Shown: one piece after another, positions 23,378-32,628 of the stretch | Layout: every line of letters starts with the position of its first letter | How positions within the stretch are numbered: position 1 is the stretch's first letter | NCBI GenBank assembly: GCA_015068035.1 | Contig: SVLI01000011.1 | Location: 1 to 60,163 of the forward strand | Origin: Oscillospiraceae bacterium | Lineage (GTDB): Bacteria > Bacillota > Clostridia > Oscillospirales > Oscillospiraceae | Direction: 5' to 3' | DNA: 60,163 nt | Made by a program: the position numbers and the translations under genes | The notes under the pieces: model-generated | Seen by the model: the letters and a program-made list of their open reading frames with translations, nothing else | Databases searched by the model: none | Told to the model about the DNA's origin: nothing

Positions 23378-24412
23378 ATGGCAAAGAAGGAAAAACTCGA
23401 TTATACCGCGCTGATACGGCGGCTGCGCGCGGAAGGTCCGGGTAAGCTCTATCTGCTCTGGGGCGAGGAAACCTATCTGCGCGAACAGTTCACCTCTGAG
23501 CTGCGCCGCGCCTGTCTTGGGGACGCACCCGATGATTTTGACTACAAGCGCTTTAACGGCGAGAACATCGACCTCCGCCTTCTCCGCGAGGCGGTGGATT
23601 CCATGCCCTTTTTCGCTGAGCGGGTATATATCGAACTGCGCGGCTTTGATCTGAACAAATGCAAGGCAGAGGACGCCGAAACGCTCAAGGAGATTTTCTC
23701 CACGCTTCCGGACTTCTGCACGCTTGCCATTTTGCTGCCCACCGCCGGCGAGCCGGACGGCAGACTGAGCCTTTATAAAACCCTGCGCAAGCACGGCGAG
23801 ATCATCGAATTCACGCCGCAGGCGCATTCCCAGCTTGTGCGCTGGATCCAGCGCAGAGCGGAGGCGGGCGGGAAGACGATTTCCCCTGCCGATGCGGAAT
23901 ACCTGATGTTTAACTGCGGCGAGCTGATGAGCCATCTCGGAAATGAGATCGCCAAGCTCACGCACTATTGCAGGGGTGAGGCAATCACCCGCGCGGATAT
24001 TGACGCCGTGACCGACCGCAGCCTGGAGGCTACCGTCTTTCAGATGACCGACGCGCTGGCAGCGCGTGATTATAACGCCGCAAGCGCATCGCTTGCCGAA
24101 CTGCTTGAAAAGCAGGAAAGCCCCATTATGCTTTTGGCCATGATGGGCCGGCAGTTCCGGCAGCTGCTCATTGCGCGCGTGGCGCTTGACTGCCGGCTTG
24201 GACGGGACTATCTCGCTTCCGTCTGCGGCACGCAGTCGGAATTTGTGCTGAGCAAACTCAGCAGCGCAGCGCGCGGTTTCACGCAAGATCAGCTGCGCCA
24301 CGCCGTGCGGCTTTGCGCTGAGACGGACTATGCCATGAAGCGCAGCAGCGCGGAGGACGAAACGCTGCTTTGCAACCTGCTGCTCAAGCTCGCGCTGGGA
24401 GGGGCCGCATGA
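23378..24412 (+). CDS. holA: DNA polymerase III delta subunit
   Basis: 344 residues. The N-terminal AAA+-like domain shows GKLYLLWGEETYLREQFTSEL (the clamp-interaction and P-loop-like start of delta subunits), then KRFNGENIDLRLLREAVDSM and LPDFCTLAILLP. The C-terminal collar region contains QESPIMLLAMMGRQFRQLLI, the usual signature near residue 245. The delta subunit opens the sliding clamp in the clamp loader. AAGGAGAAGG precedes the start, ten bases after comEC; this comEC-holA order is common in Firmicutes. It overlaps rnmV by four bases (ATGA). Confidence 0.95.
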   Translation: MAKKEKLDYTALIRRLRAEGPGKLYLLWGEETYLREQFTSELRRACLGDAPDDFDYKRFNGENIDLRLLREAVDSMPFFAERVYIELRGFDLNKCKAEDAETLKEIFSTLPDFCTLAILLPTAGEPDGRLSLYKTLRKHGEIIEFTPQAHSQLVRWIQRRAEAGGKTISPADAEYLMFNCGELMSHLGNEIAKLTHYCRGEAITRADIDAVTDRSLEATVFQMTDALAARDYNAASASLAELLEKQESPIMLLAMMGRQFRQLLIARVALDCRLGRDYLASVCGTQSEFVLSKLSSAARGFTQDQLRHAVRLCAETDYAMKRSSAEDETLLCNLLLKLALGGAA

Positions 24413-25017
24413 GGCGCATCCGGGAAGTCATCGTGGTGGAGGGGCGCTACGACCGCAACGCGCTCAGTCAGGTCGTCGACGCCGTCATTTTGGAAACCAG
24501 CGGCTTTGGCATCTTCAACGACAGAGAAAAACTTGCGCTCCTGCGGCGGATCGCCGACGAGCGCGGGCTGATCGTCCTCACAGACAGCGACGGCGCCGGT
24601 TTTGTCATCCGCCGCTATCTGAAAGGAGCTTTGGACCCCGCGAAGGTCAAGCACGCCTACATTCCGGACATTGCCGGCAAAGAAAAAAGAAAAAGCTCCC
24701 CCTCGAAAGAGGGGAAGCTCGGTGTGGAAGGGATGCGTCCGGAGGTGCTTTTGGATGCGCTGCGCCGCGCGGGCGCGACCTTCTGTGACGAGGCCGCGCC
24801 GCAAAAAGAGCCCATCACGAAAGCCGACCTCTACGCCGCCGGCTTAAGCGGCGGGGCAAACAGCGCGGAGAAGCGCAAAGCGCTTCTAAAAAAGCTCGAC
24901 CTGCCGGAAAAGCTCTCGTCCAACGCCCTGCTCGACGTGCTCAACGTCCTTTGGGGACGCGAGACCTTTTTAGCGGAGATGCTCGTCGATGAAGGCAGCA
25001 GCGAGCGTGGCGCATAA
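24409..25017 (+). CDS. rnmV: Ribonuclease M5 (5S rRNA maturation)
   Basis: 202 residues. The Toprim domain is clear: IREVIVVEGRYD at residues 4-15 with catalytic E11, and LTDSDGAGFVIRRYL with the metal-binding DxD. A basic stretch KEKRKSSPSKEGKLGVEGM follows, and the C-terminal domain of the protein lies beyond it. RNase M5 makes both cuts that release mature 5S rRNA. The ATG overlaps the holA stop, so the comEC-holA-rnmV genes form a tightly coupled unit. Its last 48 bases overlap the end of a convergent small gene. Confidence 0.93.
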   Translation: MRRIREVIVVEGRYDRNALSQVVDAVILETSGFGIFNDREKLALLRRIADERGLIVLTDSDGAGFVIRRYLKGALDPAKVKHAYIPDIAGKEKRKSSPSKEGKLGVEGMRPEVLLDALRRAGATFCDEAAPQKEPITKADLYAAGLSGGANSAEKRKALLKKLDLPEKLSSNALLDVLNVLWGRETFLAEMLVDEGSSERGA

Positions 25018-25224
25018 CAGCAACGCCGCAGGGAAACTTGCATAGGTCTCTGCGCCGCGCCAGATGGGCAGCGTCTGAATCGTCGGCGCGCCCAGCTCGA
25101 TGAGAATCACAAAGGCGCAAAAGACCATCACGCAGCAGAGCCGCAGCGTGCCAAGCAGCACACCCCACGCTTCCTCCCGCATGGTAAGTATGTATTCAAT
25201 CGTTTTTTTGATGTTCCCTTTCAT
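24970..25224 (-). CDS. Small hypothetical membrane protein
   Basis: 84 residues. A cytoplasmic start MKGNIKKTIEYILTMREEAW is followed by two membrane helices, VLLGTLRLCCVMVFCAFVILIEL and one ending the protein (ASFPAALLLCATLAAAFI). The regular hydrophobic pattern and a charged N-terminus argue for a real gene, although the ribosome binding site is weak. It is convergent with rnmV, overlapping it tail to tail by 48 bases, and divergent from nrdR. Function unknown. Confidence 0.6.
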   Translation of the reverse strand: MKGNIKKTIEYILTMREEAWGVLLGTLRLCCVMVFCAFVILIELGAPTIQTLPIWRGAETYASFPAALLLCATLAAAFIDEHLR

Positions 25225-25298
25225 GCCTGCATCATAGCTGATTCCGCGGCCGAAAACAAGCTGCAAAAGCTGGGAAAAAAGCGTGCAGCAAAAAAAGC

Positions 25299-25328
25299 GT
25301 GACAAAATATGGTAACGTATGCTATAAT
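25299..25328 (+). promoter_or_regulatory. Sigma-A promoter of nrdR
   Basis: GTGACA (25299-25304), 18 bp, perfect TATAAT (25323-25328). The start codon is 45 bases further on. Confidence 0.8.
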
Positions 25329-25373
25329 TATGTAAACACATCCCAATATATTGAAAACAAAGGAGTGCTTCCT

Positions 25374-25832
25374 ATGAAGTGTCCGTTTTGCGGCTATTCC
25401 GAGAGTAAAGTTATCGACTCGCGTCCTGCAGAGGAGGGCGCGACCATCCGCCGCCGCAGAGAATGCCTTGCCTGCCAGAAGCGGTTTACCACCTATGAGT
25501 TTATGGAGCGTCTGCCGCTCGTCGTCGTCAAGCGGGACGGTTCCAGGCAGACCTTTGACCGCATGAAGCTCCTCAACGGCATGATCCGCGCGTGTGAAAA
25601 GCGCCCGGTTCCCATGTCCACGCTGGAGGCCGCGGCTGACAGCATCGAGCAGGAACTGCAAAACACCCTCGAGCGCGAGATCAGCACGACCGAGGTCGGT
25701 GAGATTGTCATGTCTCGCCTGAAGTCGATCGACGAGGTCGCCTACGTCCGCTTCGCCTCCGTTTACCGCCAGTTTAAGGACATTCACACCTTTATGGAAG
25801 AATTAACCAAGCTCCTGAGTGAGAAGAAATAA
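25374..25832 (+). CDS. nrdR: Transcriptional repressor NrdR
   Basis: 152 residues, the standard size. The N-terminal zinc ribbon uses C3, C6, C31 and C34 ([18 protein letters not shown] ... ECLACQKRF). The ATP-cone domain follows: [20 protein letters not shown] and [18 protein letters not shown]. NrdR senses the dATP/ATP state and represses ribonucleotide reductase genes by binding paired NrdR boxes. None of those target genes is in the window. AAGGAG is well placed before the ATG at 25374. A single-gene unit. Confidence 0.98.
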   Translation: MKCPFCGYSESKVIDSRPAEEGATIRRRRECLACQKRFTTYEFMERLPLVVVKRDGSRQTFDRMKLLNGMIRACEKRPVPMSTLEAAADSIEQELQNTLEREISTTEVGEIVMSRLKSIDEVAYVRFASVYRQFKDIHTFMEELTKLLSEKK

Positions 25833-25854
25833 ACCCCTGCAATCTGCACATCCG

Positions 25855-25890
25855 GCCCCCGACGGTGCTTGCCGTCGGGGGCTATTTCGT
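25855..25890 (+). terminator. Terminator hairpin after nrdR
   Basis: GCCCCCGACGG (25855-25865) pairs with CCGTCGGGGGC (25872-25882), followed by a moderately T-rich stretch. Confidence 0.7.
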
Positions 25891-25956
25891 TTTCCTGCCG
25901 TTTGGAGGGGAGGATGTTTTGCAATTTTCAAAAATCCCCCCGACGGTTTCGATGAT

Positions 25957-26343
25957 TCAAAACACACTGCCAAAGGTAATATGCTCCATACGCGCCATCG
26001 ACAGAAGCCGCTCCCGGAGCTTAAGGTGGGCGCCCAGTGCTTCATCCACATCGCCGGCATATAGTTCGCCGAGCAGCTCACAAAAGGCATCCGTTGTGGC
26101 GTCGATCTCCGGATGCCGGATGAAGATGTGCGTATAACCGTCCAGCTCCGCCCAGTAATTTGCCGCATTCTCCGCTTTCTGCACCGCTGCGGAAAAATCT
26201 CCCGCACGGGCAAAATCCATCGCCTCATCCGCGAGGGAAAGCATTTCCTCCGTGACGCTGTCCAGATAGCGGATGTTGACAAGGCTCCCCACTAACAGCA
26301 GGAGCAAAATCACAATGGCCGCAATTTCCTGTTTCATCATCAT
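25957..26343 (-). CDS. DUF4363-like membrane-anchored protein
   Basis: 128 residues. An N-terminal helix (IAAIVILLLLLVGSLVNI) anchors a helical outside domain with FARAGDFSAAVQKAENAANYWAE and HPEIDATTDAFCELLGELYAG, the layout of DUF4363. In Clostridia such genes regularly follow a DUF421 gene, as here; the two overlap by four bases (ATGA). Three consecutive ATGs make the exact start uncertain by one or two residues. Function unknown; the pair probably works together at the membrane. Confidence 0.8.
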   Translation of the reverse strand: MMMKQEIAAIVILLLLLVGSLVNIRYLDSVTEEMLSLADEAMDFARAGDFSAAVQKAENAANYWAELDGYTHIFIRHPEIDATTDAFCELLGELYAGDVDEALGAHLKLRERLLSMARMEHITFGSVF

Positions 26344-27014
26344 CGCTGCTTTGCCGCAAAATAGATCTGCCCGCTGCGGTTGAGCGTGAGCAAATACACC
26401 TCAGACGCTGCAGCCACGCCACGTGACTGCAGCTCTTTTTTTAACCAGCGCTCATCGCGCCCCATCCTCCGCAGATTATCCGAGAGCACCCGCCCGTCGT
26501 TGATGAGAATGGTCGGATAGCCGGGATCGTCCACGGCGAGGTGCAGCTGCGCCGGCGTGACCGGCTGCTCCGCCGGGTAGAGAATGGTGTTGAGCTTTCC
26601 GTCCGTTTCCAGAATGGCAAACTGAATCTTGCTGATGTCTGTGATGCTCTGATTGCGCAGTTCCTCGGCCAGTTCATCAAGCGTAAAGCGGTTTTTGCGC
26701 ATCTCGCGCTGATCCACCTCGCCATAGGAAATGAGTATACTCGGCTTGCCGCACAAAAGGCTGCGAAACCGCAGGTTTTTCAGAATCAGACAGGAGATCA
26801 GCATCTCACAGCACAGCAGCGTAATGAGCGGAAGAAGTCCGTTCAGGAGCGGAATGCCGATGTCCTGCAGCGGATTTGACGCGAGATCCGCAACCACCAC
26901 GGTCACCACGAATTCACTCAGCTCCAGCTCGCCGAGCTGCCGTTTGCCCATCAGTCGCAGCGAGATGACCAGCACGACATAGATGATGATCGTGCGCAGG
27001 AAAACAATCGCCAC
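26340..27014 (-). CDS. DUF421 (YetF/YcaP-type) membrane protein
   Basis: 224 residues. Three membrane helices fill the first ~85 residues, with the family signature RLMGKRQLGELELSEFVVTV between helices 1 and 2. The soluble domain contains RSLLCGKPSILISYGEVDQR, the conserved DELAEELRNQSITDISKIQFAI and AILETDGKLNTIL. A GTG at 27014 is taken as the start because GGAGG lies seven bases upstream; in-frame sequence further upstream is not protein-like. It is co-transcribed with the DUF4363 gene. The cellular role is not established; B. subtilis relatives are linked to spore and envelope physiology. Confidence 0.88.
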   Translation of the reverse strand: MAIVFLRTIIIYVVLVISLRLMGKRQLGELELSEFVVTVVVADLASNPLQDIGIPLLNGLLPLITLLCCEMLISCLILKNLRFRSLLCGKPSILISYGEVDQREMRKNRFTLDELAEELRNQSITDISKIQFAILETDGKLNTILYPAEQPVTPAQLHLAVDDPGYPTILINDGRVLSDNLRRMGRDERWLKKELQSRGVAAASEVYLLTLNRSGQIYFAAKQR

Positions 27015-27245
27015 ATTCCAGCCTCCTTCATTCTTGTGCGTTTTCCTATTTTCCCCCGCAAAGGCCGTTTTTATGAACAGCGCGCAAAGGCAAAGCCATA
27101 ATTGCGCGGAAACGTGACAAAGCCGCGAAGAAACCTGCGGCAGCAAATCGGCCCCGTCGGGCAGGTTTGTTGCATCCCGGATAAGCCCTGTGCTGCAAGC
27201 GCAGCGCAGGGCGCGTTTCAAACTTCTCTTCCTTTCGGGCAGCAA

Positions 27246-27275
27246 AAAAGCGGCATGATGTTTCATGCCGCTTTT
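27246..27275 (-). terminator. Intrinsic terminator of valS
   Basis: AAAAGCGGCATGA / TCATGCCGCTTTT (27246-27258 with 27263-27275), four-base loop, followed on the minus strand by TTTTTTGCT. The ~230 bases between it and the DUF421 start hold no gene I can support. Confidence 0.92.
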
Positions 27276-27291
27276 CGCGTTTTGTATTCCA

Positions 27292-29913
27292 TTATCCGAG
27301 CTTTGCAAGGCTCTCTTTCAGGTTGCCGATCAGCGCTTCGAGCTTCGCCTTTTTCTCGCGCTCAGCGTTGACCACGTTCTCCGGCGCGCGGGAGACGAAC
27401 TTTTCGTTGGCAAGCTTGGCCTCCTGTCCGGCGAGATCCTTTTCCGCCTTGGCAAGCTCCTTTTCCAGACGCGCACGCTCTTTCTCCAGATCAACCAGCT
27501 CAGCCATCGGCATAAACATACGCGCTTCGTCGGTCACGACGGAAACCATGCCGTCCGTATTCTCCGGCGCTGCTGCGCACAGCTCCACCGCCTCGGCATA
27601 AGCAAGGCGACGCAGATAGGCCTCACCGGCGCGGAAGGCATCCGCCTTGTCCGTGACGATAATCAGATGCGCCTTTTTGGACGGCGGCACGTTCATCTCC
27701 GCGCGGCGGCTGCGCACCGCCTTGATGGCGTTCATCACCGTCTCAAAGTTGGCCTCGTCCTCGGGGAAGCACAGGCTCTCGTCAAACTTCGGATAGCTCT
27801 GCAGCATCAGATAGTCGCCCTCGTGCGGGAGCGCCTGCCAAATTTCCTCCGTAATGAAGGGCATAAAGGGATGCAGAAGCTTGAGGATCTCGGTGAGCAC
27901 CCAGAGCAGCACCTGCTGCGCGCCGCGCTTGGCCGCCTCGTCCTCCCCGTTGAGACGGGTCTTGGTCAGCTCGATATACCAGTCGCAGTAGCAGTCCCAA
28001 ATGAAGTCATAGATTTTGCCGGCTGCAACGCCAAGCTCAAACTTATCCAGATTCTCACAGACCTCGCCGGCGAGCGTGTTGAGCTTGGAGAGGATCCACT
28101 TGTCCTCCAGCTCCAGCTTTTCCGGCAGCGCGTTCTGCTCAACGGTCAGGTTCATCATCACGAAGCGGCTGGCGTTCCAGAGCTTGTTGGCAAAGTTGCG
28201 CATGGCCTCGGTCTTTTCAACATAGAAACGCATATCGTTTCCGGGGCTGTTGCCGGTGATGAGGTTGAAGCGCAGCGCGTCCGCGCCGTACTTCTCCGCC
28301 ATCTCCAGCGGGTCAATGCCGTTGCCGAGGGACTTGGACATCTTGCGTCCCTTGTCGTCGCGCACCAGCCCGTGGATGAAAACCGTGTCAAAGGGATGCT
28401 CTTTCATCTGCTCCATGCCGGAGAAGATCATGCGCGCAACCCAGAAAAAGATGATGTCGTAACCCGTGACGAGCACGCTGGTGGGATACCAGTAATCCAG
28501 CTCCGCCGTCTTCTCCGGCCAGCCCAGCGTGGAGAAGGGCCACAGACCGCTGGAAAACCAGGTGTCCAGCACGTCTTCATCCCGATGGATGTGCTTGCTG
28601 TGGCACTTCTCGCATTCTTCGGCATCTGTGCGGCTGACGGTGATGTGGCCGCAGTCGTCACAATACCACGCGGGGATCTGATGTCCCCACCAGAGCTGGC
28701 GGGAGATGCACCAGTCATGCACATTCTCCATCCAGTTCATATAGGTCTTGGTGAAGCGCTCGGGAACAAACTTCACTTCGCCGTCCTTCACCGTGCGGAT
28801 GGCTTCCTTGGCCAGTGGGGCCATCTTCACGAACCACTGCGGGCTCGTAACCGGCTCCACCGTTGTGCCGCAGCGGTAGCAGGTGCCGACGTTGTGGCTG
28901 TGCGGCTCCACGCGCACGAGGTAGCCCTGTTCCTCCAGATCCGCAACGATGGCCTTGCGCGCCTCGTAGCGGTCCATGCCGTTGTATTTGCCGCCGTTGA
29001 TGACCTTCGCGTCCTCATCCAGCACCAAAATCTGCTCCAGACCGTGCCGCTGTCCGCATTCGTAGTCATTCGGGTCATGGCAGGGCGTCAGCTTCACGGC
29101 GCCGGTGCCGAAGCCGAGCTCAACAAAATCGTCCGCCACGATGGGCAGCTCGCGCCCGACCAGCGGCAGAATGGCCGTTTTGCCCACGAGATGCGCATAC
29201 TGCTCATCCTCCGGGTGCACCGCAATGCCGCTGTCGCCGAGCATCGTCTCCGGCCGTGTGGTTGCGATGGTCAGATATTCATCACTGTCCTTGATGGGAT
29301 AGCGGATATACCAGAAGTTGCCGGGCTGATCTTCATATTCCACCTCTGCGTCCGACAGGGCGGTGCGGCAGTGCGGGCACCAGTTGATGATGCGGCTGCC
29401 CTTGTAGATCAGGCCCTTTTCATACAGGCTGCAAAATGCTTCGCGCACGGCTTTGGCGCAGACCTCATCCATCGTGAAGCGGCTGCGGTTCCAGTCACAG
29501 GAGGCGCCCAGCGTTTCCTGCTGCTCCACGATGCGGTGGCCGTATTTATTCTTCCAGTCCCAGACGCGCTCGAGGAACTTTTCGCGGCCGAGGTCATAGC
29601 GGGTGAGCCCCTCCTCCACGCGCAGGTTCTCCTCCACCTTGATCTGCGTGGCAATACCGGCATGATCCGTGCCGGGCAGCCAAAGCGCCGCATAGCCCTG
29701 CATGCGCTTATAACGCGTGAGAATGTCCTGCAGTGTGCAGTCCAGCGCATGGCCCATGTGGAGCTGGCCGGTCACGTTCGGGGGCGGCATGACGATGGAA
29801 AAGGGCTTCTTGTCCGGGTCAAGATCACCACGGAAGCAGTCCCCTTCCTTCCACATCTCATAAATTTTCTTTTCGACCTGTTTCGGGTCATAGATTTTCG
29901 GCAGTTCTTTCAT
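27292..29913 (-). CDS. valS: Valyl-tRNA synthetase
   Basis: 873 residues. Class I synthetase with [16 protein letters not shown] (HIGH motif as HMGH) near residue 43, the zinc/editing insertion containing [20 protein letters not shown], and [14 protein letters not shown] (KMSKS). The anticodon-binding region follows, and the C-terminus is a coiled coil (about 805-870) rich in Glu, Lys and Ala ([20 protein letters not shown]), which grips the tRNA corner. AAAGGAG lies ten bases before the ATG. Expression is controlled by the T-box leader upstream, so it should rise when uncharged tRNA-Val accumulates. Confidence 0.98.
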   Translation of the reverse strand: MKELPKIYDPKQVEKKIYEMWKEGDCFRGDLDPDKKPFSIVMPPPNVTGQLHMGHALDCTLQDILTRYKRMQGYAALWLPGTDHAGIATQIKVEENLRVEEGLTRYDLGREKFLERVWDWKNKYGHRIVEQQETLGASCDWNRSRFTMDEVCAKAVREAFCSLYEKGLIYKGSRIINWCPHCRTALSDAEVEYEDQPGNFWYIRYPIKDSDEYLTIATTRPETMLGDSGIAVHPEDEQYAHLVGKTAILPLVGRELPIVADDFVELGFGTGAVKLTPCHDPNDYECGQRHGLEQILVLDEDAKVINGGKYNGMDRYEARKAIVADLEEQGYLVRVEPHSHNVGTCYRCGTTVEPVTSPQWFVKMAPLAKEAIRTVKDGEVKFVPERFTKTYMNWMENVHDWCISRQLWWGHQIPAWYCDDCGHITVSRTDAEECEKCHSKHIHRDEDVLDTWFSSGLWPFSTLGWPEKTAELDYWYPTSVLVTGYDIIFFWVARMIFSGMEQMKEHPFDTVFIHGLVRDDKGRKMSKSLGNGIDPLEMAEKYGADALRFNLITGNSPGNDMRFYVEKTEAMRNFANKLWNASRFVMMNLTVEQNALPEKLELEDKWILSKLNTLAGEVCENLDKFELGVAAGKIYDFIWDCYCDWYIELTKTRLNGEDEAAKRGAQQVLLWVLTEILKLLHPFMPFITEEIWQALPHEGDYLMLQSYPKFDESLCFPEDEANFETVMNAIKAVRSRRAEMNVPPSKKAHLIIVTDKADAFRAGEAYLRRLAYAEAVELCAAAPENTDGMVSVVTDEARMFMPMAELVDLEKERARLEKELAKAEKDLAGQEAKLANEKFVSRAPENVVNAEREKKAKLEALIGNLKESLAKLG

Positions 29914-30030
29914 CTTTCCGTTCTCCTTTTCGGCTTGCCGGCTTCAAGGCCGGTGCTGTAATCCGAATCTGCTTTTTCGGGAATATACCCTGTGTTTTTC
30001 TGGGTTCTTTCAGCTTTTGCATTCAGGGAA

Positions 30031-30265
30031 AAAGAAAAACGCCCCGAAGCCAAATGCTTCAGGACGCACAATGCGCGGTACCACCTGAATTCCCCTTCCG
30101 GGGCACTCAACTCCCTTAACGCGGGAAACGGCGGCCTTACTTTTTTCTTTTCAGTGCCGCGGCTCCAAAGCGACCTTCAACGCCCACCTCACGGAAAGCT
30201 CGCAGCCAAATGCTTTCCTCTCTGCGATCGGCAAAGACGTTTACTCCTCTTCTTCTCAGCCTGTT
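30031..30265 (-). promoter_or_regulatory. T-box riboswitch controlling valS
   Basis: On the minus strand the T-box core AGGTGGTACCGCG lies at 30074-30086. Downstream GCGTCCTGAAGC (30056-30067) pairs with GCTTCGGGGCGT (30039-30050), followed by TTTTTCTTT, forming the terminator; the alternative pairing TTCAGG...CCTGAA forms the antiterminator around the T-box. Stem I carries GTTGAAGG with a probable valine specifier codon GTT at 30179-30181. Binding of uncharged tRNA-Val should stabilise the antiterminator and allow valS transcription. Confidence 0.93.
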
Positions 30266-30271
30266 TTTTGA

Positions 30272-30300
30272 ATTATAGACAAAAGCCGCGCTTTTGTCAA
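30272..30300 (-). promoter_or_regulatory. Consensus sigma-A promoter of the valS leader
   Basis: Minus strand TTGACA (30295-30300), 17 bp, TATAAT (30272-30277), a perfect match. Confidence 0.95.
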
Positions 30301-30353
30301 GCAGGGAACTTCGCCCCGCTTCCTTTTGTCGCTATAAAAACACAAAATTTCAG

Positions 30354-30382
30354 TTGACAATGCGGCTCGCATCAACTATAAT
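30354..30382 (+). promoter_or_regulatory. Consensus sigma-A promoter of yceD-rpmF
   Basis: TTGACA (30354-30359), 17 bp, TATAAT (30377-30382), also a perfect match. It is divergent from the valS promoter, with only ~54 bases between the two -35 boxes. Confidence 0.95.
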
Positions 30383-30447
30383 ACTACAGCGGCATTGCAT
30401 AGCGCGGCAGCAAACGAAGGCGTCATCGGTCGATGCGGGAGGGTCAA

Positions 30448-30942
30448 ATGAAGCTGAATCTGCGTGAGATCATTGAAGTTCCCGGTGCATCGCTCCCCTT
30501 TTCCTGCGAACCGGATACGGATCGGCTCGATTTTCCTTTTATCGTGCGTTATCTGTCTACGCCCCGCGCAAGCGGCGTCGTGAAGAACACAGCCGGCCTG
30601 CTCACGCTGAAGGGCGAGCTGCAGGCGGATATGGTCTGTGTGTGCGACCGCTGCATGGGCGAATATGAATGCAGCAAGGTTTTGCCGCTGGACGTCACAC
30701 TCGCCGCGGATATGGAAGACGACGAGAATGCAGACGTTTTTCCGCTGGATGCGGACGAGCTGGACTTGAGCGACCTTTTGGAGACCTGCTTCATCCTCGA
30801 CATGGAGGCGAAGCACCTCTGCCGGGAGGATTGCAAAGGTCTGTGCGAGCGCTGCGGCGCAAATTTGAACCTCGGCCCCTGCGGCTGCGGAAAAGAAACG
30901 GATCCAAGATTGGCTGTACTTGAACAGCTTTTGGATAAATGA
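30448..30942 (+). CDS. yceD: YceD/DUF177 family protein
   Basis: 164 residues. DUF177 proteins are encoded next to rpmF in most bacteria and are linked to 23S rRNA and large-subunit metabolism. Here CVCDRCMGEYECSKVLPLDV carries the CxxC pair typical of the family, DELDLSDLLETCFILDME follows, and the C-terminus is a second cysteine cluster, CREDCKGLCERCGANLNLGPC. The ATG at 30448 is chosen over one at 30433 because GGGAGGG lies between them. It is co-transcribed with rpmF, 47 bases downstream. Confidence 0.9.
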   Translation: MKLNLREIIEVPGASLPFSCEPDTDRLDFPFIVRYLSTPRASGVVKNTAGLLTLKGELQADMVCVCDRCMGEYECSKVLPLDVTLAADMEDDENADVFPLDADELDLSDLLETCFILDMEAKHLCREDCKGLCERCGANLNLGPCGCGKETDPRLAVLEQLLDK

Positions 30943-30989
30943 AGACTCTCAAATGCTGTTCATGTCAGCAATGAGTAGGAGGTGTCACA

Positions 30990-31178
30990 ATGGCAGTCCC
31001 GAAGAGAAAGGTATCTAAGGCCAGGAGAGATAAGCGGCGTAATTCCCACTGGAAGCTGGAGACGCCCGGCATTGTTGCCTGCCCCAACTGCGGCGCATAT
31101 CACCTGCCCCACCGTGCCTGCAAGGCCTGCGGCAAGTACAATGGCCGCGAAGTCCTGCGCGTTGAAGAGGCGAAGTGA
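30990..31178 (+). CDS. rpmF: 50S ribosomal protein L32
   Basis: 62 residues. [20 protein letters not shown] is the invariant basic start. The zinc ribbon is complete ([20 protein letters not shown]), so this is the zinc-containing form rather than the cysteine-free paralogue induced under zinc starvation in some bacteria. GGAGGTG lies nine bases before the ATG. It is the second gene of the yceD-rpmF unit and ends at a terminator. Confidence 0.98.
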   Translation: MAVPKRKVSKARRDKRRNSHWKLETPGIVACPNCGAYHLPHRACKACGKYNGREVLRVEEAK

Positions 31179-31181
31179 AGT

Positions 31182-31217
31182 TAAAAACGCGGTGGTTTTA
31201 GTACCGCCGCGTTTTTA
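31182..31217 (+). terminator. Intrinsic terminator of yceD-rpmF
   Basis: TAAAAACGCGG(T)GG at 31182-31194 pairs with CC(G)CCGCGTTTTTA at 31204-31217, with one T-G pair in the stem. Confidence 0.85.
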
Positions 31218-31290
31218 ATATCTTTCGGACAAAATTCTCCCGCTATGCCGCGCACAGAACCGGCACGCAGGGAGATCATGGAGAAAGCGC

Positions 31291-32589
31291 ATGAGCAACA
31301 AAATCATCTCCATTGACGGGGACAGCCCCGTCAAAAACAAGGTCCGCCCGGGCGACACGCTCCTTGCCGTCAACGGCAAGGAAATCACCGATGTGCTGGA
31401 CTACAAGTTCTTCACCTATGACCGGCGCCTGAAGCTGACGCTGCGCGGGGAGGACGGGAAAACCCGTCATATTCGTGTGCGCAAAGACGAGGGTGTCGAG
31501 CTTGGGCTAAATTTTGAAAGTTATCTTATGGACAGCTTCCGCGCTTGCCGGAACCGCTGTCTGTTCTGCTTTGTCGACCAGCTCCCGCGCGGCATGCGCA
31601 AAACGCTCTATTTCAAGGACGATGACACGCGGCTGAGTTTTTTGACCGGCAGTTATATCACGCTGACCAATCTCTCCGAGCGGGAGCTGCAGCGGATTGA
31701 GGACTTGCGCATCAGCCCGATCCGCGTATCCGTTCACGCAACGGAGCCGGAGCTTCGCGCAAAGCTGATCGGAAATCCCGAGGCCGCGCGCGGCTATGAA
31801 CTGATGCACCGCCTTGCGCGCAGCGGGATCGAGATGGAATGTCAGATCGTCTGCTGCCCCGGCCTCAATGACGGCGAGGCGCTCTCCCGCAGCATGCAGG
31901 ATCTTTCTGCCCTTTTCCCGCAGGTGCACAGCGTTTCCATCGTACCCGTGGGACTAACGAAGCACCGCGCGGGTCTGCCCGAGCTGGAGGGTTTTGATCC
32001 GGAACGCGCGGCCGAAACGATCCGTCTGGTCACCGAATTTGGCGACCGCTGCCTGGAGGAAACCGGCAGCCGCATCTTCTTCTGCTCGGACGAGCTGTAT
32101 TTGAAGGCGGGGCTTCCCCTGCCGCCGGACGAATGGTACGAAGGCTATCCGCAGCTGGAAAACGGCGTAGGCTTGCTGCGGCTGCTGGAAACCGAATTCG
32201 CCGAGGCGCTGGAACACGCGCCTGCGGGTGACGGTGTCCCCTTCTCCATCGCCACCGGCGTGGCCGCCGCGCCGTTTTTGAAAAATCTTTTGCTGACAGC
32301 GCAGGAAAAGTGTGGTACAATAAACGGTAACGTATTCGCCGTTGTAAATGACTTTTTCGGGCACAGCATTGATGTGGCGGGCCTCGTGACGGGCGGCGAC
32401 CTCATCGCGCAGCTCAAAGGCCGCGCGCTTGGCGAGCGTCTGCTGCTGCCGATCAACATGCTGCGTCACGGCGAAGGCGTCTTTTTGGATGATGTGACGC
32501 TTGCGGACGTGGAAGAAGCCCTCGGCGTGCGTGTGCGCGTCGTGCGGCAGGACGGACACGATCTGCTGGACGCCATGCTCGGGCGCTGA
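31291..32589 (+). CDS. DUF512 protein with PDZ and radical-SAM-type cysteines
   Basis: 432 residues. A PDZ-like start (VRPGDTLLAVNGKEITDVLD) is followed by FRACRNRCLFCFVDQLPRGM with C86, C90 and C93 in the CxxxCxxC arrangement of radical SAM 4Fe-4S sites, SVHATEPELRAKLIGNP, then the DUF512 domain (GVFLDDVTLADVEEALG near the end). Family members are widely conserved in Clostridia, often beside der as here, but no reaction is established. GGAG precedes the start; der follows after 39 bases, so the two are probably co-transcribed. The association with der suggests a link to ribosome assembly, which is inference. Confidence 0.87.
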   Translation: MSNKIISIDGDSPVKNKVRPGDTLLAVNGKEITDVLDYKFFTYDRRLKLTLRGEDGKTRHIRVRKDEGVELGLNFESYLMDSFRACRNRCLFCFVDQLPRGMRKTLYFKDDDTRLSFLTGSYITLTNLSERELQRIEDLRISPIRVSVHATEPELRAKLIGNPEAARGYELMHRLARSGIEMECQIVCCPGLNDGEALSRSMQDLSALFPQVHSVSIVPVGLTKHRAGLPELEGFDPERAAETIRLVTEFGDRCLEETGSRIFFCSDELYLKAGLPLPPDEWYEGYPQLENGVGLLRLLETEFAEALEHAPAGDGVPFSIATGVAAAPFLKNLLLTAQEKCGTINGNVFAVVNDFFGHSIDVAGLVTGGDLIAQLKGRALGERLLLPINMLRHGEGVFLDDVTLADVEEALGVRVRVVRQDGHDLLDAMLGR

Positions 32590-32628
32590 TTTTCATCGCC
32601 CCTGATTTTAGTAAGGAGACCCCTGAAT

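Noticed and set aside
24683-24720. Hairpin-like AGCTCCCCCTC...GAGGGGAAGCT inside rnmV
   Set aside because: It encodes the basic SPSKEGKLGVEG segment that belongs in the protein. One mismatch and no T-run; not a terminator or inserted repeat.
27265-29961. Long plus-strand open frame opposite valS
   Set aside because: valS is complete and T-box controlled on the other strand; the antisense peptide is His/Arg/Leu-rich shadow sequence.
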